This document shows, piece by piece, positions 17,017 through 25,191 of a DNA stretch of 64,000 nt (its first letter is position 1; each line of letters starts with the position of its first letter). The notes below the pieces were generated by a model. The model was not told the DNA's origin. It searched no databases and worked only from the letters and a program-made list of their open reading frames with translations. The translations under genes were made by a program, and so were the position numbers. Source of the DNA: Flavobacterium chungbukense (GTDB lineage Bacteria > Bacteroidota > Bacteroidia > Flavobacteriales > Flavobacteriaceae); the NCBI RefSeq assembly GCF_020805785.1, contig NZ_JAJGZV010000003.1:1-64000 (forward strand), given 5' to 3'.

Positions 17017-18752
17017 AACACATTTTATTATTGATATTGCTTATCAGTACCAAACAAATCGCGGCCCAACAAGAAGTTTCTTTAAATGAAACCTTATTTA
17101 TCCATGCAAATGCAACAACATTTGTTTCTGGCGAAACTCTATTGTATAAAATCTATTGCCTTAAAAGCACAGACAAAACGCCAAGCGCAATTAGCAAAAT
17201 AGCTTACACAGAACTTGTAGATAGTAATAGCAACGTTATTTTTAAAAACAAATTACGTCTAAACAACAGTACCGCTGCAGGAGACTACTTTATTCCTACT
17301 ACAATAAAAACAGGCAATTACAAACTTATAGGATATACGGCTTGGACTTTAAATTCGTCTGTTTCGAAAATTTTTCAAATTGACATTAAAATCATAAATC
17401 CATATGAAGTCAATGAAACTAACACTGCGGACAAAAATTCTTCAATAAAAACTACTGAAGAAAAAGCAGTTGTATTGACAGCATCGCCTATCAATAAAGA
17501 AAATTTATTGGACCAGAATTTCAAAATAAACTTAAACAAAAAAAACTTTTCAAATCGTGAAAAAGTTGTTTTAGAAATTGCTTCTCTGTCTTCTGCTGAA
17601 AAAGGAAACTACTCTCTTTCTGTTAGAAAAATAGATAATTTAACTTTTGCACAACAGTTGACTGCTAGCGAATTTTCTAAAAACACAGCTAGTATTGAGA
17701 CTTTAAAAACAAAAGAAAAACTAATTCTTCCTGAACTTCGTGGAGAAACGATTTCTGGTAAAATCATCCCAAAAGACAATTCTACAAGCATTCAAAATAT
17801 CAATGTAGCATTATCGATTACAGGAAAATCTTTCGCCTTTAAAGTGGTAAAAACAGATCAGGTTGGTCATTTCATTTTCAATTTAGATAAAAATTATACC
17901 GGCAACGAAACTGTTTTACAGGTTTTAGGAGAGCAAAAAGAAAGCTTTACCATAGAACTTGATAAAGCAACCGAGCCAGAGTATAGTAAATTATCCTTTC
18001 AGCCTAGTTTTAGATTACCAATTGAATTTAAAGAAACATTATTAGAAAGATCAATTGCAAGTCAGATCGAAAATGCGTACTATTTAAATAAAACAGACAG
18101 CCTTGTAAAACCAGAGAAAATAGACCCGTTTTATTCTCCGATTGCTAAAGAATACAACCTTAACGACTTTACTCGATTCCCTACTTTAAAAGAAACCATC
18201 ATCGAAATCGCAACCGCAGCTTCTTACAAACAAAACGGCGGTAATTATAGCTTACATGTTGTAGATTACAGTACAAAATTTCAGTCACCAGAACCCGCAT
18301 TAGTTATTGTTGATGGTTTGCTGCTGCAAAATGTAAACGAACTTTTTACCTACAACATGAATAATGTTCGCAGCATCAATGTCTTAACTGGAGGATATTA
18401 TGTGGGGCCAAAAGTTTTTAATGGAATAATCAGCATTATCACTGAAGATGGCAATTATACCAGCCCACAAAAAGAAAATTACATCTTAAAACCAGCGCTT
18501 CTAAGGCCTTCTCTAAAAAAGTCTTATTATAAAACAGATTATACCGACACTACTAAATACGAAAGAATTCCAGATTTTAGAAGTCAGTTATTATGGAACC
18601 CAGAAATAGATTTAAGCAATGGAAAACCTATTACTTTTTTCACCTCAGATCTTTCTGGAACATACGAAATAAGCTTAGAAGGTTTTACTGAGAAAGGAAA
18701 TCCTGTTTCAATTAAAGATTTTATCGAAATAAAAGATAGTTCTGCAAATTAA
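17004..18752 (+). CDS. Secreted MG2-like protein with TonB plug-like C-terminus
   Basis: This 582-residue protein starts at a TTG inside the end of the DUF4249 gene. A signal peptide (about 1-21) precedes an MG2-like beta-sandwich that begins NETLFIHANATTFVSGETLL, as in Bacteroidota alpha-2-macroglobulin-like proteins. A regulatory-like sandwich follows (ETISGKIIPKDNSTSIQN, near 250). Near the end, PALVIVDGLLL and the stretch around VRSINVLTGGYYVG, then FNGIISIITEDG, mimic the plug of TonB receptors, yet no barrel follows. It is the last gene of the cluster and likely works with the receptor. No function is established. Confidence 0.7.
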   Translation: MERLKHILLLILLISTKQIAAQQEVSLNETLFIHANATTFVSGETLLYKIYCLKSTDKTPSAISKIAYTELVDSNSNVIFKNKLRLNNSTAAGDYFIPTTIKTGNYKLIGYTAWTLNSSVSKIFQIDIKIINPYEVNETNTADKNSSIKTTEEKAVVLTASPINKENLLDQNFKINLNKKNFSNREKVVLEIASLSSAEKGNYSLSVRKIDNLTFAQQLTASEFSKNTASIETLKTKEKLILPELRGETISGKIIPKDNSTSIQNINVALSITGKSFAFKVVKTDQVGHFIFNLDKNYTGNETVLQVLGEQKESFTIELDKATEPEYSKLSFQPSFRLPIEFKETLLERSIASQIENAYYLNKTDSLVKPEKIDPFYSPIAKEYNLNDFTRFPTLKETIIEIATAASYKQNGGNYSLHVVDYSTKFQSPEPALVIVDGLLLQNVNELFTYNMNNVRSINVLTGGYYVGPKVFNGIISIITEDGNYTSPQKENYILKPALLRPSLKKSYYKTDYTDTTKYERIPDFRSQLLWNPEIDLSNGKPITFFTSDLSGTYEISLEGFTEKGNPVSIKDFIEIKDSSAN

Positions 18753-18772
18753 AATTAAAAATAAATAACACT

Positions 18773-18810
18773 AAAAACTCCTGTGCATGAATGTATTGGA
18801 GTTTTTTTTT
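18773..18810 (+). terminator. Terminator of the DUF4249 cluster
   Basis: AAAAACTCC (18773-18781) pairs with GGAGTTTTT (18798-18806), followed by a long T run. It lies 20 bases past the last gene of the cluster. Confidence 0.88.
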
Positions 18811-18895
18811 TATTTTTTTTCATTTAATTGTAACTTTTTTGATACTCTTTACGTATAACCATTTGTACACTTTAAAAAAATAGGGAGACAACAAC

Positions 18896-19759
18896 ATGAG
18901 ACAACTTAAAATCACCAAGCAGGTAACGAATCGTGAAACTGCATCGTTAGATAAATATCTACAAGAAATTGGAAAAGTTGACCTAATTACCGCTGATGAA
19001 GAGGTAGAATTAGCACAAAGAATAAAGGCTGGTGATCAAAGAGCTTTAGAAAAACTAACAAAAGCCAACCTACGTTTCGTAGTATCTGTGGCTAAACAAT
19101 ATCAAAATCAAGGATTAACTCTTCCGGATTTAATTAATGAAGGAAACTTAGGTCTTATCAAGGCTGCTCAACGTTTTGATGAAACTCGTGGTTTTAAATT
19201 CATTTCTTACGCTGTATGGTGGATTCGTCAATCGATTCTTCAAGCTTTAGCTGAACAATCTCGTATTGTACGTTTACCATTAAATAAAATTGGTTCTATC
19301 AATAAAATCAACAAAATGTATGCGTTATTAGAGCAATCTAATGAGCGTCCGCCTTCTGCTGAAGAAATTGCAAAAGAACTTGATATGACTGTAAATGACG
19401 TGAAAGAGTCTATGAAAAACTCTGGACGTCACCTGTCAATGGATGCTCCTCTTGTTGAAGGAGAAGATTCTAACCTTTATGACGTATTACGTTCTGGGGA
19501 ATCTCCAAATCCAGATAGAGAATTAATTCACGAATCTCTTCGTACTGAAATCGAGCGTTCTTTAGAAACATTAACTCCAAGAGAGGCAGATGTTGTTCGT
19601 TTGTATTTTGGTCTTGGCGATCAGCACCCAATGACTCTTGAAGAAATTGGAGAAACTTTCGACTTAACTCGTGAGCGTGTTCGTCAGATTAAAGAAAAAG
19701 CAATCCGCAGATTGAAACACACTTCTAGAAGTAAAATCCTTAAAACTTATTTAGGATAA
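18896..19759 (+). CDS. rpoD: RNA polymerase primary sigma factor
   Basis: This 287-residue protein is a group 1 sigma-70 factor. It has region 1.2 ([19 protein letters not shown]), region 2 ([35 protein letters not shown]), region 3 and region 4.2 ([22 protein letters not shown]). Region 1.1 and the long insert of proteobacterial RpoD are missing. That is normal in Bacteroidota, whose primary sigma reads the TTTG/TAnnTTTG promoter. The ATG is preceded by a purine-rich GGGAGA. It is monocistronic, with two tandem hairpins downstream. Confidence 0.97.
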   Translation: MRQLKITKQVTNRETASLDKYLQEIGKVDLITADEEVELAQRIKAGDQRALEKLTKANLRFVVSVAKQYQNQGLTLPDLINEGNLGLIKAAQRFDETRGFKFISYAVWWIRQSILQALAEQSRIVRLPLNKIGSINKINKMYALLEQSNERPPSAEEIAKELDMTVNDVKESMKNSGRHLSMDAPLVEGEDSNLYDVLRSGESPNPDRELIHESLRTEIERSLETLTPREADVVRLYFGLGDQHPMTLEEIGETFDLTRERVRQIKEKAIRRLKHTSRSKILKTYLG

Positions 19760-19788
19760 CAATATTAAATTTCAATATTTAAGATACC

Positions 19789-19818
19789 AAATTCCAATCT
19801 AATTGAGATTTGGAATTT
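19789..19818. repeat. Short ATTCCAA inverted repeat
   Basis: AAATTCCAATCT (19789-19800) and AGATTTGGAATTT (19806-19818) form an inverted repeat with a one-base bulge, and a further TTGGAATTT follows at about 19823. TTGGAATTTGGGATTT at about 37718 is the same motif in another intergenic region. It probably belongs to a dispersed AT-rich repeat family. Confidence 0.5.
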
Positions 19819-19841
19819 AAACTTGGAATTTTACCGCAAAC

Positions 19842-19867
19842 AACAGTTTGATTGACTGTTCGTTTTT
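19842..19867 (+). terminator. First hairpin after rpoD
   Basis: AACAGT (19842-19847) and ACTGTT (19855-19860) form a short stem with a 7-base loop, then CGTTTTTT. It is probably the first of two tandem terminators. Confidence 0.5.
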
Positions 19868-19880
19868 TGATTGATGATTG

Positions 19881-19912
19881 AAACTCCGGCTGATTACCGG
19901 AGTTTTTTATTT
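19881..19912 (+). terminator. Main terminator of rpoD
   Basis: AAACTCCGG (19881-19889) pairs with CCGGAGTTT (19897-19905) around a 7-base loop, followed by a T run. Confidence 0.88.
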
Positions 19913-19949
19913 TTAGCCGAAAATTTTTTTAATATATTGCGCATAATTT

Positions 19950-20116
19950 TTTTAACGCAAAGAACACAAAGGACTACCCAAAGTTCGCTAAGTTTTTGTT
20001 GTTAATTTTAAAAGCACACAGAAAACACAAAGCTTTGAGAACTTCATTTTCTTAATTAATTTCAAACAAAAACTTAGCTAACTTTGCGTAAAATCTTAGC
20101 GCTCTTTGCGTTTAAA
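19950..20116. repeat. Long imperfect hairpin repeat of the CGCAAAG type
   Basis: Arms 19950-20000 and 20065-20116 are imperfect inverted copies of each other. Each carries AACGCAAAGA near the outside and CTAAGTTTTTGTT near the centre. The spacer of about 64 bases is AT-rich. A relative lies at 46232-46333 with the same CGCAAAG and CAAAGTTT words. Together with the terminators and the ATTCCAA repeat this fills the 412-base stretch between rpoD and rpe; no gene was seen there. It is probably a non-autonomous dispersed element. Confidence 0.7.
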
Positions 20117-20140
20117 TTTCTGCACACAGCATAAAAAAAT

Positions 20141-20148
20141 TATCTTTG
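20141..20148 (+). promoter_or_regulatory. -7 box of rpe
   Basis: TATCTTTG fits TAnnTTTG, 23 bases before the rpe ATG. A partial -33 (TTTCTG, about 20116-20121) is 19 bases upstream and overlaps the edge of the hairpin repeat, so the repeat may supply part of the promoter. Confidence 0.5.
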
Positions 20149-20171
20149 TAAAAACAACACATAACTACATA

Positions 20172-20834
20172 ATGAAAAATACATTTATCGCTCCTTCAGT
20201 TCTTGCAGCAGATTTTGCTAATTTACAACGTGATATTGAAATGATTAATAACAGCCAAGCTGATTGGTTTCATATCGATATTATGGATGGAGTTTTTGTT
20301 CCGAATATCTCTTTTGGAATGCCAGTTTTGGAAGCTATTTCTAAACACGCAAACAAATATATCGATGTACATTTAATGATTATTGATCCTGATCGTTACA
20401 TTAAAACTTTTGCAGATTTAGGAGCAAACGGATTAACAGTTCACTATGAAGCTTGCACGCATTTGCACAGAACGCTCCAGGCGATTAAAGCAGAAGGAAT
20501 GAAAGCTGGAGTAGCAATGAACCCGCATACCAATATCGACCTCTTAGAAGATGTCATAAATGATATTGACGTAGTTTGCATCATGAGTGTGAATCCAGGA
20601 TTTGGAGGGCAATCGTTTATCGAAAACACTTATGATAAAGTAAAAAAATTAAAAGCATTGATTACGCGTAAAAATGCTTCAACACTAATCGAAATTGACG
20701 GTGGTGTTACCAGTAAAAACGCCAAACAATTAGTAGAAGCCGGCGCCGATATTTTAGTCGCAGGAAGCTTTGTCTTTAAAGCTCAAAACCCAACAGCAAC
20801 AATTGAAGAATTAAAAGTCCTTACTACTTTTTAA
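20172..20834 (+). CDS. rpe: Ribulose-phosphate 3-epimerase
   Basis: This 220-residue TIM-barrel enzyme interconverts ribulose-5-phosphate and xylulose-5-phosphate in the pentose phosphate pathway. The ATG at 20172 is chosen because the family begins with IAPSVLAADFANL; the longer reading from 20106 would run through promoter sequence. Family motifs are clear: FHIDIMDGVFVPNISFG (metal-binding His and Asp), YIDVHLMI, MSVNPGFGGQSFI and EIDGGV. The length is usual. It ends in a 24-base overlap with a convergent endonuclease gene. Confidence 0.96.
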   Translation: MKNTFIAPSVLAADFANLQRDIEMINNSQADWFHIDIMDGVFVPNISFGMPVLEAISKHANKYIDVHLMIIDPDRYIKTFADLGANGLTVHYEACTHLHRTLQAIKAEGMKAGVAMNPHTNIDLLEDVINDIDVVCIMSVNPGFGGQSFIENTYDKVKKLKALITRKNASTLIEIDGGVTSKNAKQLVEAGADILVAGSFVFKAQNPTATIEELKVLTTF

Positions 20835-21596
20835 GTTTTTAAGATTCGGAAAAAAATCAATTCCTGTCATTTTTTCTAAAGTTTCGATGGGAACAACGAA
20901 ATCATAAATTGATTGGTCACTTTTTTCGTTTGGAACTAAAAAAGCAATTGCCTTGTGTTCTTTACCCGATTTAGCTAAAATAATTTTATAGAAATATTTA
21001 GGAACAGCGACTTTCTCTGTTCCTATTTTTTTATCTGAATCTGTGGCAATTCCACCCGTTACCACATAAATATCATTGTATTTTTCTGCCCAATAACGAG
21101 TCTTTTGCTCTATTCTATTCCAAATTCCAGCATTAAATTCTTTTTTCTGCGGAGAAATATTTGAGGTATAAAAAGTATCGTTATAAGCCTCCTTGCTAAA
21201 TTCCATATCACCGGCAGGACAAAGATGTCCTTTATCATAACCAGATTTTTTATAATTTCTCCAATCAGCAGAACCTGTAGTTACTTTTGGGTCTTCTATG
21301 AAATAAGGTCTTTTAAAATCATTATTTTTTAAATATTCTTTTTTCAGTTCGTATGCAACCCATTCAGCCTGTTCAAATTTTTCATTGTAAGAAAGCGTAT
21401 AATAATGATGCTTTACAACCTGTTTTGTTGTCGAAGTCGGCAGGTAAGCAACTGTATACATAGAATCCTTAGCACTATTATTTCCCTTAAACGAAACAAC
21501 TTCTTCTCTAGTTATATTTTCATCGATTTCTTCTTTTTCCTTTTTACAAGACAACAGAACAAAACCCAACAACATTAGACCGATATAACTTTTCAT
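20811..21596 (-). CDS. DNA/RNA non-specific endonuclease, lipoprotein
   Basis: This 261-residue protein has a lipoprotein signal peptide (LGFVLLSCKKE, lipid-anchored Cys at about 17). A NUC (beta-beta-alpha metal) nuclease domain follows. The core motif is DKGHLCPAGDM at about 140, a form of DRGHxxPxxD whose His is the general base; the downstream Asn expected for Mg binding lies in TSNISPQKKEFNAGIWN. Such secreted nucleases degrade DNA and RNA outside the cytoplasm for nutrient salvage or defence. The 3' end overlaps that of rpe on the opposite strand. A terminator of the upstream protease gene lies just before its start. Confidence 0.88.
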   Translation of the reverse strand: MKSYIGLMLLGFVLLSCKKEKEEIDENITREEVVSFKGNNSAKDSMYTVAYLPTSTTKQVVKHHYYTLSYNEKFEQAEWVAYELKKEYLKNNDFKRPYFIEDPKVTTGSADWRNYKKSGYDKGHLCPAGDMEFSKEAYNDTFYTSNISPQKKEFNAGIWNRIEQKTRYWAEKYNDIYVVTGGIATDSDKKIGTEKVAVPKYFYKIILAKSGKEHKAIAFLVPNEKSDQSIYDFVVPIETLEKMTGIDFFPNLKNLKSSKDF

Positions 21597-21625
21597 AATA
21601 GCACTTTTAAGAAGTTAAACTTAAA

Positions 21626-21664
21626 AAAAACGCTCCATAAATTAAAATTTATAGAGCGTTTTTA
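21626..21664 (-). terminator. Terminator of the C-terminal processing protease gene
   Basis: An inverted repeat, AAAACGCTC to GAGCGTTTT with an additional inner ATAAATT/ATTTAT stem, precedes a T run on the minus strand. It sits 22 bases past the protease stop. Confidence 0.85.
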
Positions 21665-21686
21665 AACAAATTAAATTCTTTTGAAC

Positions 21687-23873
21687 TTAAGACTTCACTA
21701 ATTTATCCTTTTTCATTTTAGGAGAAACGTTATTTTTTACCAATCCTTTTGTTTGCAAATCATCCAAAACATTTAAGGCTTCTTCTACATAAACATCTTT
21801 AGCCAAAGCTTGATGCCAAGCATCTCTTTTTTCTTTTAAAGAAGCATCGCTATTTGTTTCCGCTTCTTCGTAAGGAAGCGATTTGAAAACCAGATTATTT
21901 TTGTAATCTAAAATTGGTTTGTATTTTTTACCTTCATTTTCAACTTGTTCCTGAGTTGCTTTAAAACTATTAATATTTAAGCTATATGTATTTTCTTTGT
22001 TTTTAACATCGATCCATTTAGCATTATCATCAATTAATTTGAATTGAGCATTTTGAGCAATTCTATTTTTACTGTTTAAAATTGCTTTATTGAAGTTTTC
22101 ACTAGAAGTCCAAGTAGTGTAATCTGCTGGGTCAATTTTATCCCAAGGCATTGCATTATCAATATCTCTTTCTCCCATTTTTAGGTAAGCATAACGATCT
22201 GGCATCACCACATCACTATGAACACCTTCTAACTGAGTTGAACCTCCATTAATTCTGTAAAATTTCTGCCCTGTAATTTTCAAAGCTCCAAGATCTCCAT
22301 AATTCGCATTACGCACGAATTGATTTAAATCTAGTACATTTTGTACAGTTCCTTTTCCGTAAGTTTGTTTACTTCCGATAATTACTCCACGTTTGTAATC
22401 CTGAATTGCAGCTGCCAAAATCTCAGATGCCGAAGCAGAGAAACTGTTTACCATAATTACCAACGGACCATCCCATTCGATTTTTTTATCTTTATCATAT
22501 AAAACTTCTTTCTTTTTACCAGCAGATTTTACCTGTACAATTGGTCCTTCTTCAATAAATAAACCAGCAATGTCAACTACTGTAGAAAGAGATCCACCTC
22601 CATCATCACGAACATCTAAAACAATTCCGTTAATGTTTTCTTTTTTCAATCTTTCTACTTCAAGCGCGATATCTTTTCCAGCATCACGTCCGTCTTTGTT
22701 TTCAAAATCGATATAGAATTTCGGAAGATAAATTACCCCATATTTTAAACCGTTTTTCTCAACTATACTAGATTTCGCATACGTTTCCTCAATTTCTACA
22801 ACATCACGAATGATCGAAATTACTTTGATAGAACCATCTACTTTTTTAACTGTCAGTTTAACCTCAGTTCCTTTATGACCTTTAATTTTCTTTACAACAT
22901 CATCCAAACGCATTCCAACAACATCAACTGGTTCCTCATTTCCTTGAGCTACTTTCAAGATTAAATCTCCAGCTTCTAGTTGTTTTCCTTTCCAAGCTGG
23001 ACCTCCAGAAATCAATTCATCGATTTGAGTGAAATCATTTTTCTTAGTCAAACGAGCTCCAATTCCTTCCAATTTACCGCTGATGTTTACATCAAAACGA
23101 TCTTTTTCTTCAGGAGCAAAATAGCTTGTATGCGGATCAAAACGAGCCATAATTGAATTCAAATACACAGAAAACCAATATTCTCTATTTAAATCCTTAA
23201 TAACACTAAAGTTATCATCTAAAGATTTTAAAGAACTTTCGCGTGTTTCTTTTTCTAAAGCGTCAAAAGTTTTTTCCTTGTATTCAGGATCTTTTTTCTT
23301 CTTTTCCTCTTCAATTTTTTGTTTTGTCACCAATGAAGAAAGTGTAGATAATTTAATTTGTTTTCTCCATCTTTCATTGATTTCCGTTAAGTTTTTCGCA
23401 TACGGAATATTCTCGTAATCAGCATTAAAAGTTTCGTCAACATTATAATTGAAAGGCTGAGCCAAAATCGTTTTATAACGTTTTTTACTTTCTTCCATAC
23501 GTTTCATCAATCTAGTGTAAGTAAGATTGAAGAAAGTGATATCCTTATTCAAAAATTGATCATCAAGCATTAATTCGTACTGCTTAAATTCATCAATATC
23601 AGATTGAAGAAAGAATCTTTTTGACGGATCTAACGCATCAATATAATCTTTAAAAATACCTTTTGAAAATTCGTCATTTATTTCTGCTGGACTATAATGT
23701 CCTTTTTCAATAACAAATGCTAATAATTCTAAAAGTGTTTTATCTCTGTTCGGATCCGGATCAATTGTCCTATCGGCATTCATCTTAAAAGCGAATAATG
23801 TCAGCGACAAGCACAACACGGCTATAATTATCTTATAATTTCTTTTCATAAACTTTATAATAGCATTCATCAA
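21687..23873 (-). CDS. Carboxy-terminal processing protease (S41 family, Prc/Tsp-like)
   Basis: This is a periplasmic serine protease of 728 residues. After an N-terminal membrane anchor or signal (about 10-30) comes the large N-terminal helical domain of the Prc type (about 45-240). A PDZ domain follows (about 250-340, RLTKKNDFTQIDELISGGPAW), then the S41 catalytic domain with SFSASASEIL (Ser near 479) and KQTYGKGTVQ (Lys near 504), the Ser-Lys dyad. The C-terminal domain ends in Lys-rich residues. It trims or degrades proteins with exposed hydrophobic C-termini. The exact start is uncertain: MM at the beginning, or the MKRNYK eight residues on. Confidence 0.92.
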   Translation of the reverse strand: MMNAIIKFMKRNYKIIIAVLCLSLTLFAFKMNADRTIDPDPNRDKTLLELLAFVIEKGHYSPAEINDEFSKGIFKDYIDALDPSKRFFLQSDIDEFKQYELMLDDQFLNKDITFFNLTYTRLMKRMEESKKRYKTILAQPFNYNVDETFNADYENIPYAKNLTEINERWRKQIKLSTLSSLVTKQKIEEEKKKKDPEYKEKTFDALEKETRESSLKSLDDNFSVIKDLNREYWFSVYLNSIMARFDPHTSYFAPEEKDRFDVNISGKLEGIGARLTKKNDFTQIDELISGGPAWKGKQLEAGDLILKVAQGNEEPVDVVGMRLDDVVKKIKGHKGTEVKLTVKKVDGSIKVISIIRDVVEIEETYAKSSIVEKNGLKYGVIYLPKFYIDFENKDGRDAGKDIALEVERLKKENINGIVLDVRDDGGGSLSTVVDIAGLFIEEGPIVQVKSAGKKKEVLYDKDKKIEWDGPLVIMVNSFSASASEILAAAIQDYKRGVIIGSKQTYGKGTVQNVLDLNQFVRNANYGDLGALKITGQKFYRINGGSTQLEGVHSDVVMPDRYAYLKMGERDIDNAMPWDKIDPADYTTWTSSENFNKAILNSKNRIAQNAQFKLIDDNAKWIDVKNKENTYSLNINSFKATQEQVENEGKKYKPILDYKNNLVFKSLPYEEAETNSDASLKEKRDAWHQALAKDVYVEEALNVLDDLQTKGLVKNNVSPKMKKDKLVKS

Positions 23874-24029
23874 TTTTTTAATCTAAGTTACGTTAAAAAC
23901 TATGCCACGATAGCTAACGTCACGATAATTTTTTGTTAAAGATATAAAAATGTTTAATTCGCAAAAAAGTTCTTTAACTTAGTTGACAAATTTTACATTA
24001 TTTGTGACTTATCTCGAAGAATCTGTCAC

Positions 24030-24037
24030 TACATTTG
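24030..24037 (+). promoter_or_regulatory. Candidate -7 box of surE
   Basis: TACATTTG fits TAnnTTTG. A TTTG at 24001-24004 lies 25 bases upstream, slightly beyond the usual spacer. Confidence 0.4.
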
Positions 24038-24083
24038 TTTTTAAAATCTTACAATTGTTAAAATTACACATAATATTCATAAA

Positions 24084-24863
24084 ATGAAAGCCGAAAAACC
24101 TCTAATACTTGTTACTAATGACGACGGTATTTTAGCTCCTGGAATTAGAGCACTAATTAGTGTCATGGAAACAATCGGCGAAGTAATCGTCGTCGCTCCT
24201 GACAAACCTCAAAGCGCAATGGGTCATGCGATTACAATAAACAACACCTTGTTTTTAGATAAAATCTCAAAAGAAAGCGATCCAATTGCAGAATACAGCT
24301 GCTCGGGAACTCCTGTAGATTGCGTAAAATTGGCCGTAAATGAAATCTTAAAACGCAAACCCGATTTGTGTGTTTCTGGTATTAATCACGGCTCCAATTC
24401 TTCTATAAATGTAATTTATTCGGGAACAATGAGCGCTGCCGTCGAAGCAGGAATTGAAGGCATTCAATCGATTGGTTTCTCTCTATTAGATTTTGACTGG
24501 AATGCCGATTTTGAACAAATTAAATCTTTTGTAAAGAAAATTACTTTAGAAACCTTGGCTAATAAATTGCCTCCAGGAGTAGTTTTAAATGTGAATTTTC
24601 CAAAATTAAAAGAATCCGAAATAAAAGGCATTAAAGTTTGCCGTCAAGCGAAAGCATACTACGCGCAGAAATTTGACAAAAGACAAACTCCTTTTGGAAA
24701 AGACTATTATTGGCTTGCCGGAAAATTTATCAACGAGGATAAAGGTGAAGATACCGACGAATGGGCTTTAGAAAACGGCTATGTTTCGGTAGTTCCCGTT
24801 CAATTTGACTTAACTGCACACCACTCCATTCAACAACTTAATACTTGGAAATTAAATGATTAA
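24084..24863 (+). CDS. surE: 5'/3'-nucleotidase SurE
   Basis: The 259-residue product begins LVTNDDGILAPGI, with the two metal-binding aspartates (D13, D14) of SurE. It continues with VVAPDKPQSAMGHAIT (conserved Ser) and SGINHGSNSSINVIYSGTM (metal-binding Asn). SurE is a metal-dependent nucleoside monophosphatase, sometimes acting on polyphosphate, tied to stationary-phase survival. Family length is typical. It overlaps the next small membrane gene by 8 bases. Confidence 0.96.
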   Translation: MKAEKPLILVTNDDGILAPGIRALISVMETIGEVIVVAPDKPQSAMGHAITINNTLFLDKISKESDPIAEYSCSGTPVDCVKLAVNEILKRKPDLCVSGINHGSNSSINVIYSGTMSAAVEAGIEGIQSIGFSLLDFDWNADFEQIKSFVKKITLETLANKLPPGVVLNVNFPKLKESEIKGIKVCRQAKAYYAQKFDKRQTPFGKDYYWLAGKFINEDKGEDTDEWALENGYVSVVPVQFDLTAHHSIQQLNTWKLND

Positions 24864-25125
24864 AGAAATAGCAATCGGTTTTATAATCGGAATTTTTACA
24901 GCACTTTTAGGAAGTTATTTATTCATTACTTTTTTTACCACTTTTGATGTTTCCTCTGGACTTCAAATTATAAAAGAACAGGGATATCTTGGAAAAATAA
25001 TCACTTTAGGAACACTTTTAGATCTTGCCGTTTTTGCCATTTTATTAAAAAGAAACAAAGAATTTATGGCTCGAGGCGTAATTTTAGCGGTGATTGTACT
25101 AGCAATTTCTACATTAATTGTTTAA
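24856..25125 (+). CDS. Small membrane protein of unknown function
   Basis: This 89-residue protein has about three hydrophobic segments (about 5-27, 49-66 and 70-88) and one short charged loop with RNKEF. The ATG overlaps the end of surE by 8 bases, so the two are likely translationally coupled. No motif ties it to a known family. The placement between surE and lpxB and the hydrophobic design suggest a minor envelope role; this is not established. Confidence 0.65.
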   Translation: MIKEIAIGFIIGIFTALLGSYLFITFFTTFDVSSGLQIIKEQGYLGKIITLGTLLDLAVFAILLKRNKEFMARGVILAVIVLAISTLIV

Positions 25126-25130
25126 AATCT

Positions 25131-25138
25131 TATCTTTG
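25131..25138 (+). promoter_or_regulatory. Candidate -7 box of lpxB
   Basis: TATCTTTG fits TAnnTTTG and lies 53 bases before the lpxB ATG. No clear -33 box at normal spacing. Confidence 0.35.
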
Positions 25139-25191
25139 CTAAGTTCCCATTAATACGGAATTACAACTTTAGCACATTCAAAAAAACCAAC

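Noticed and set aside
18841..18866. Consensus promoter before rpoD
   Set aside because: A TTTTTTG is present at the right distance, but the -7 region (TAACCATTTG) has two extra bases and does not match TAnnTTTG, so no promoter is listed.
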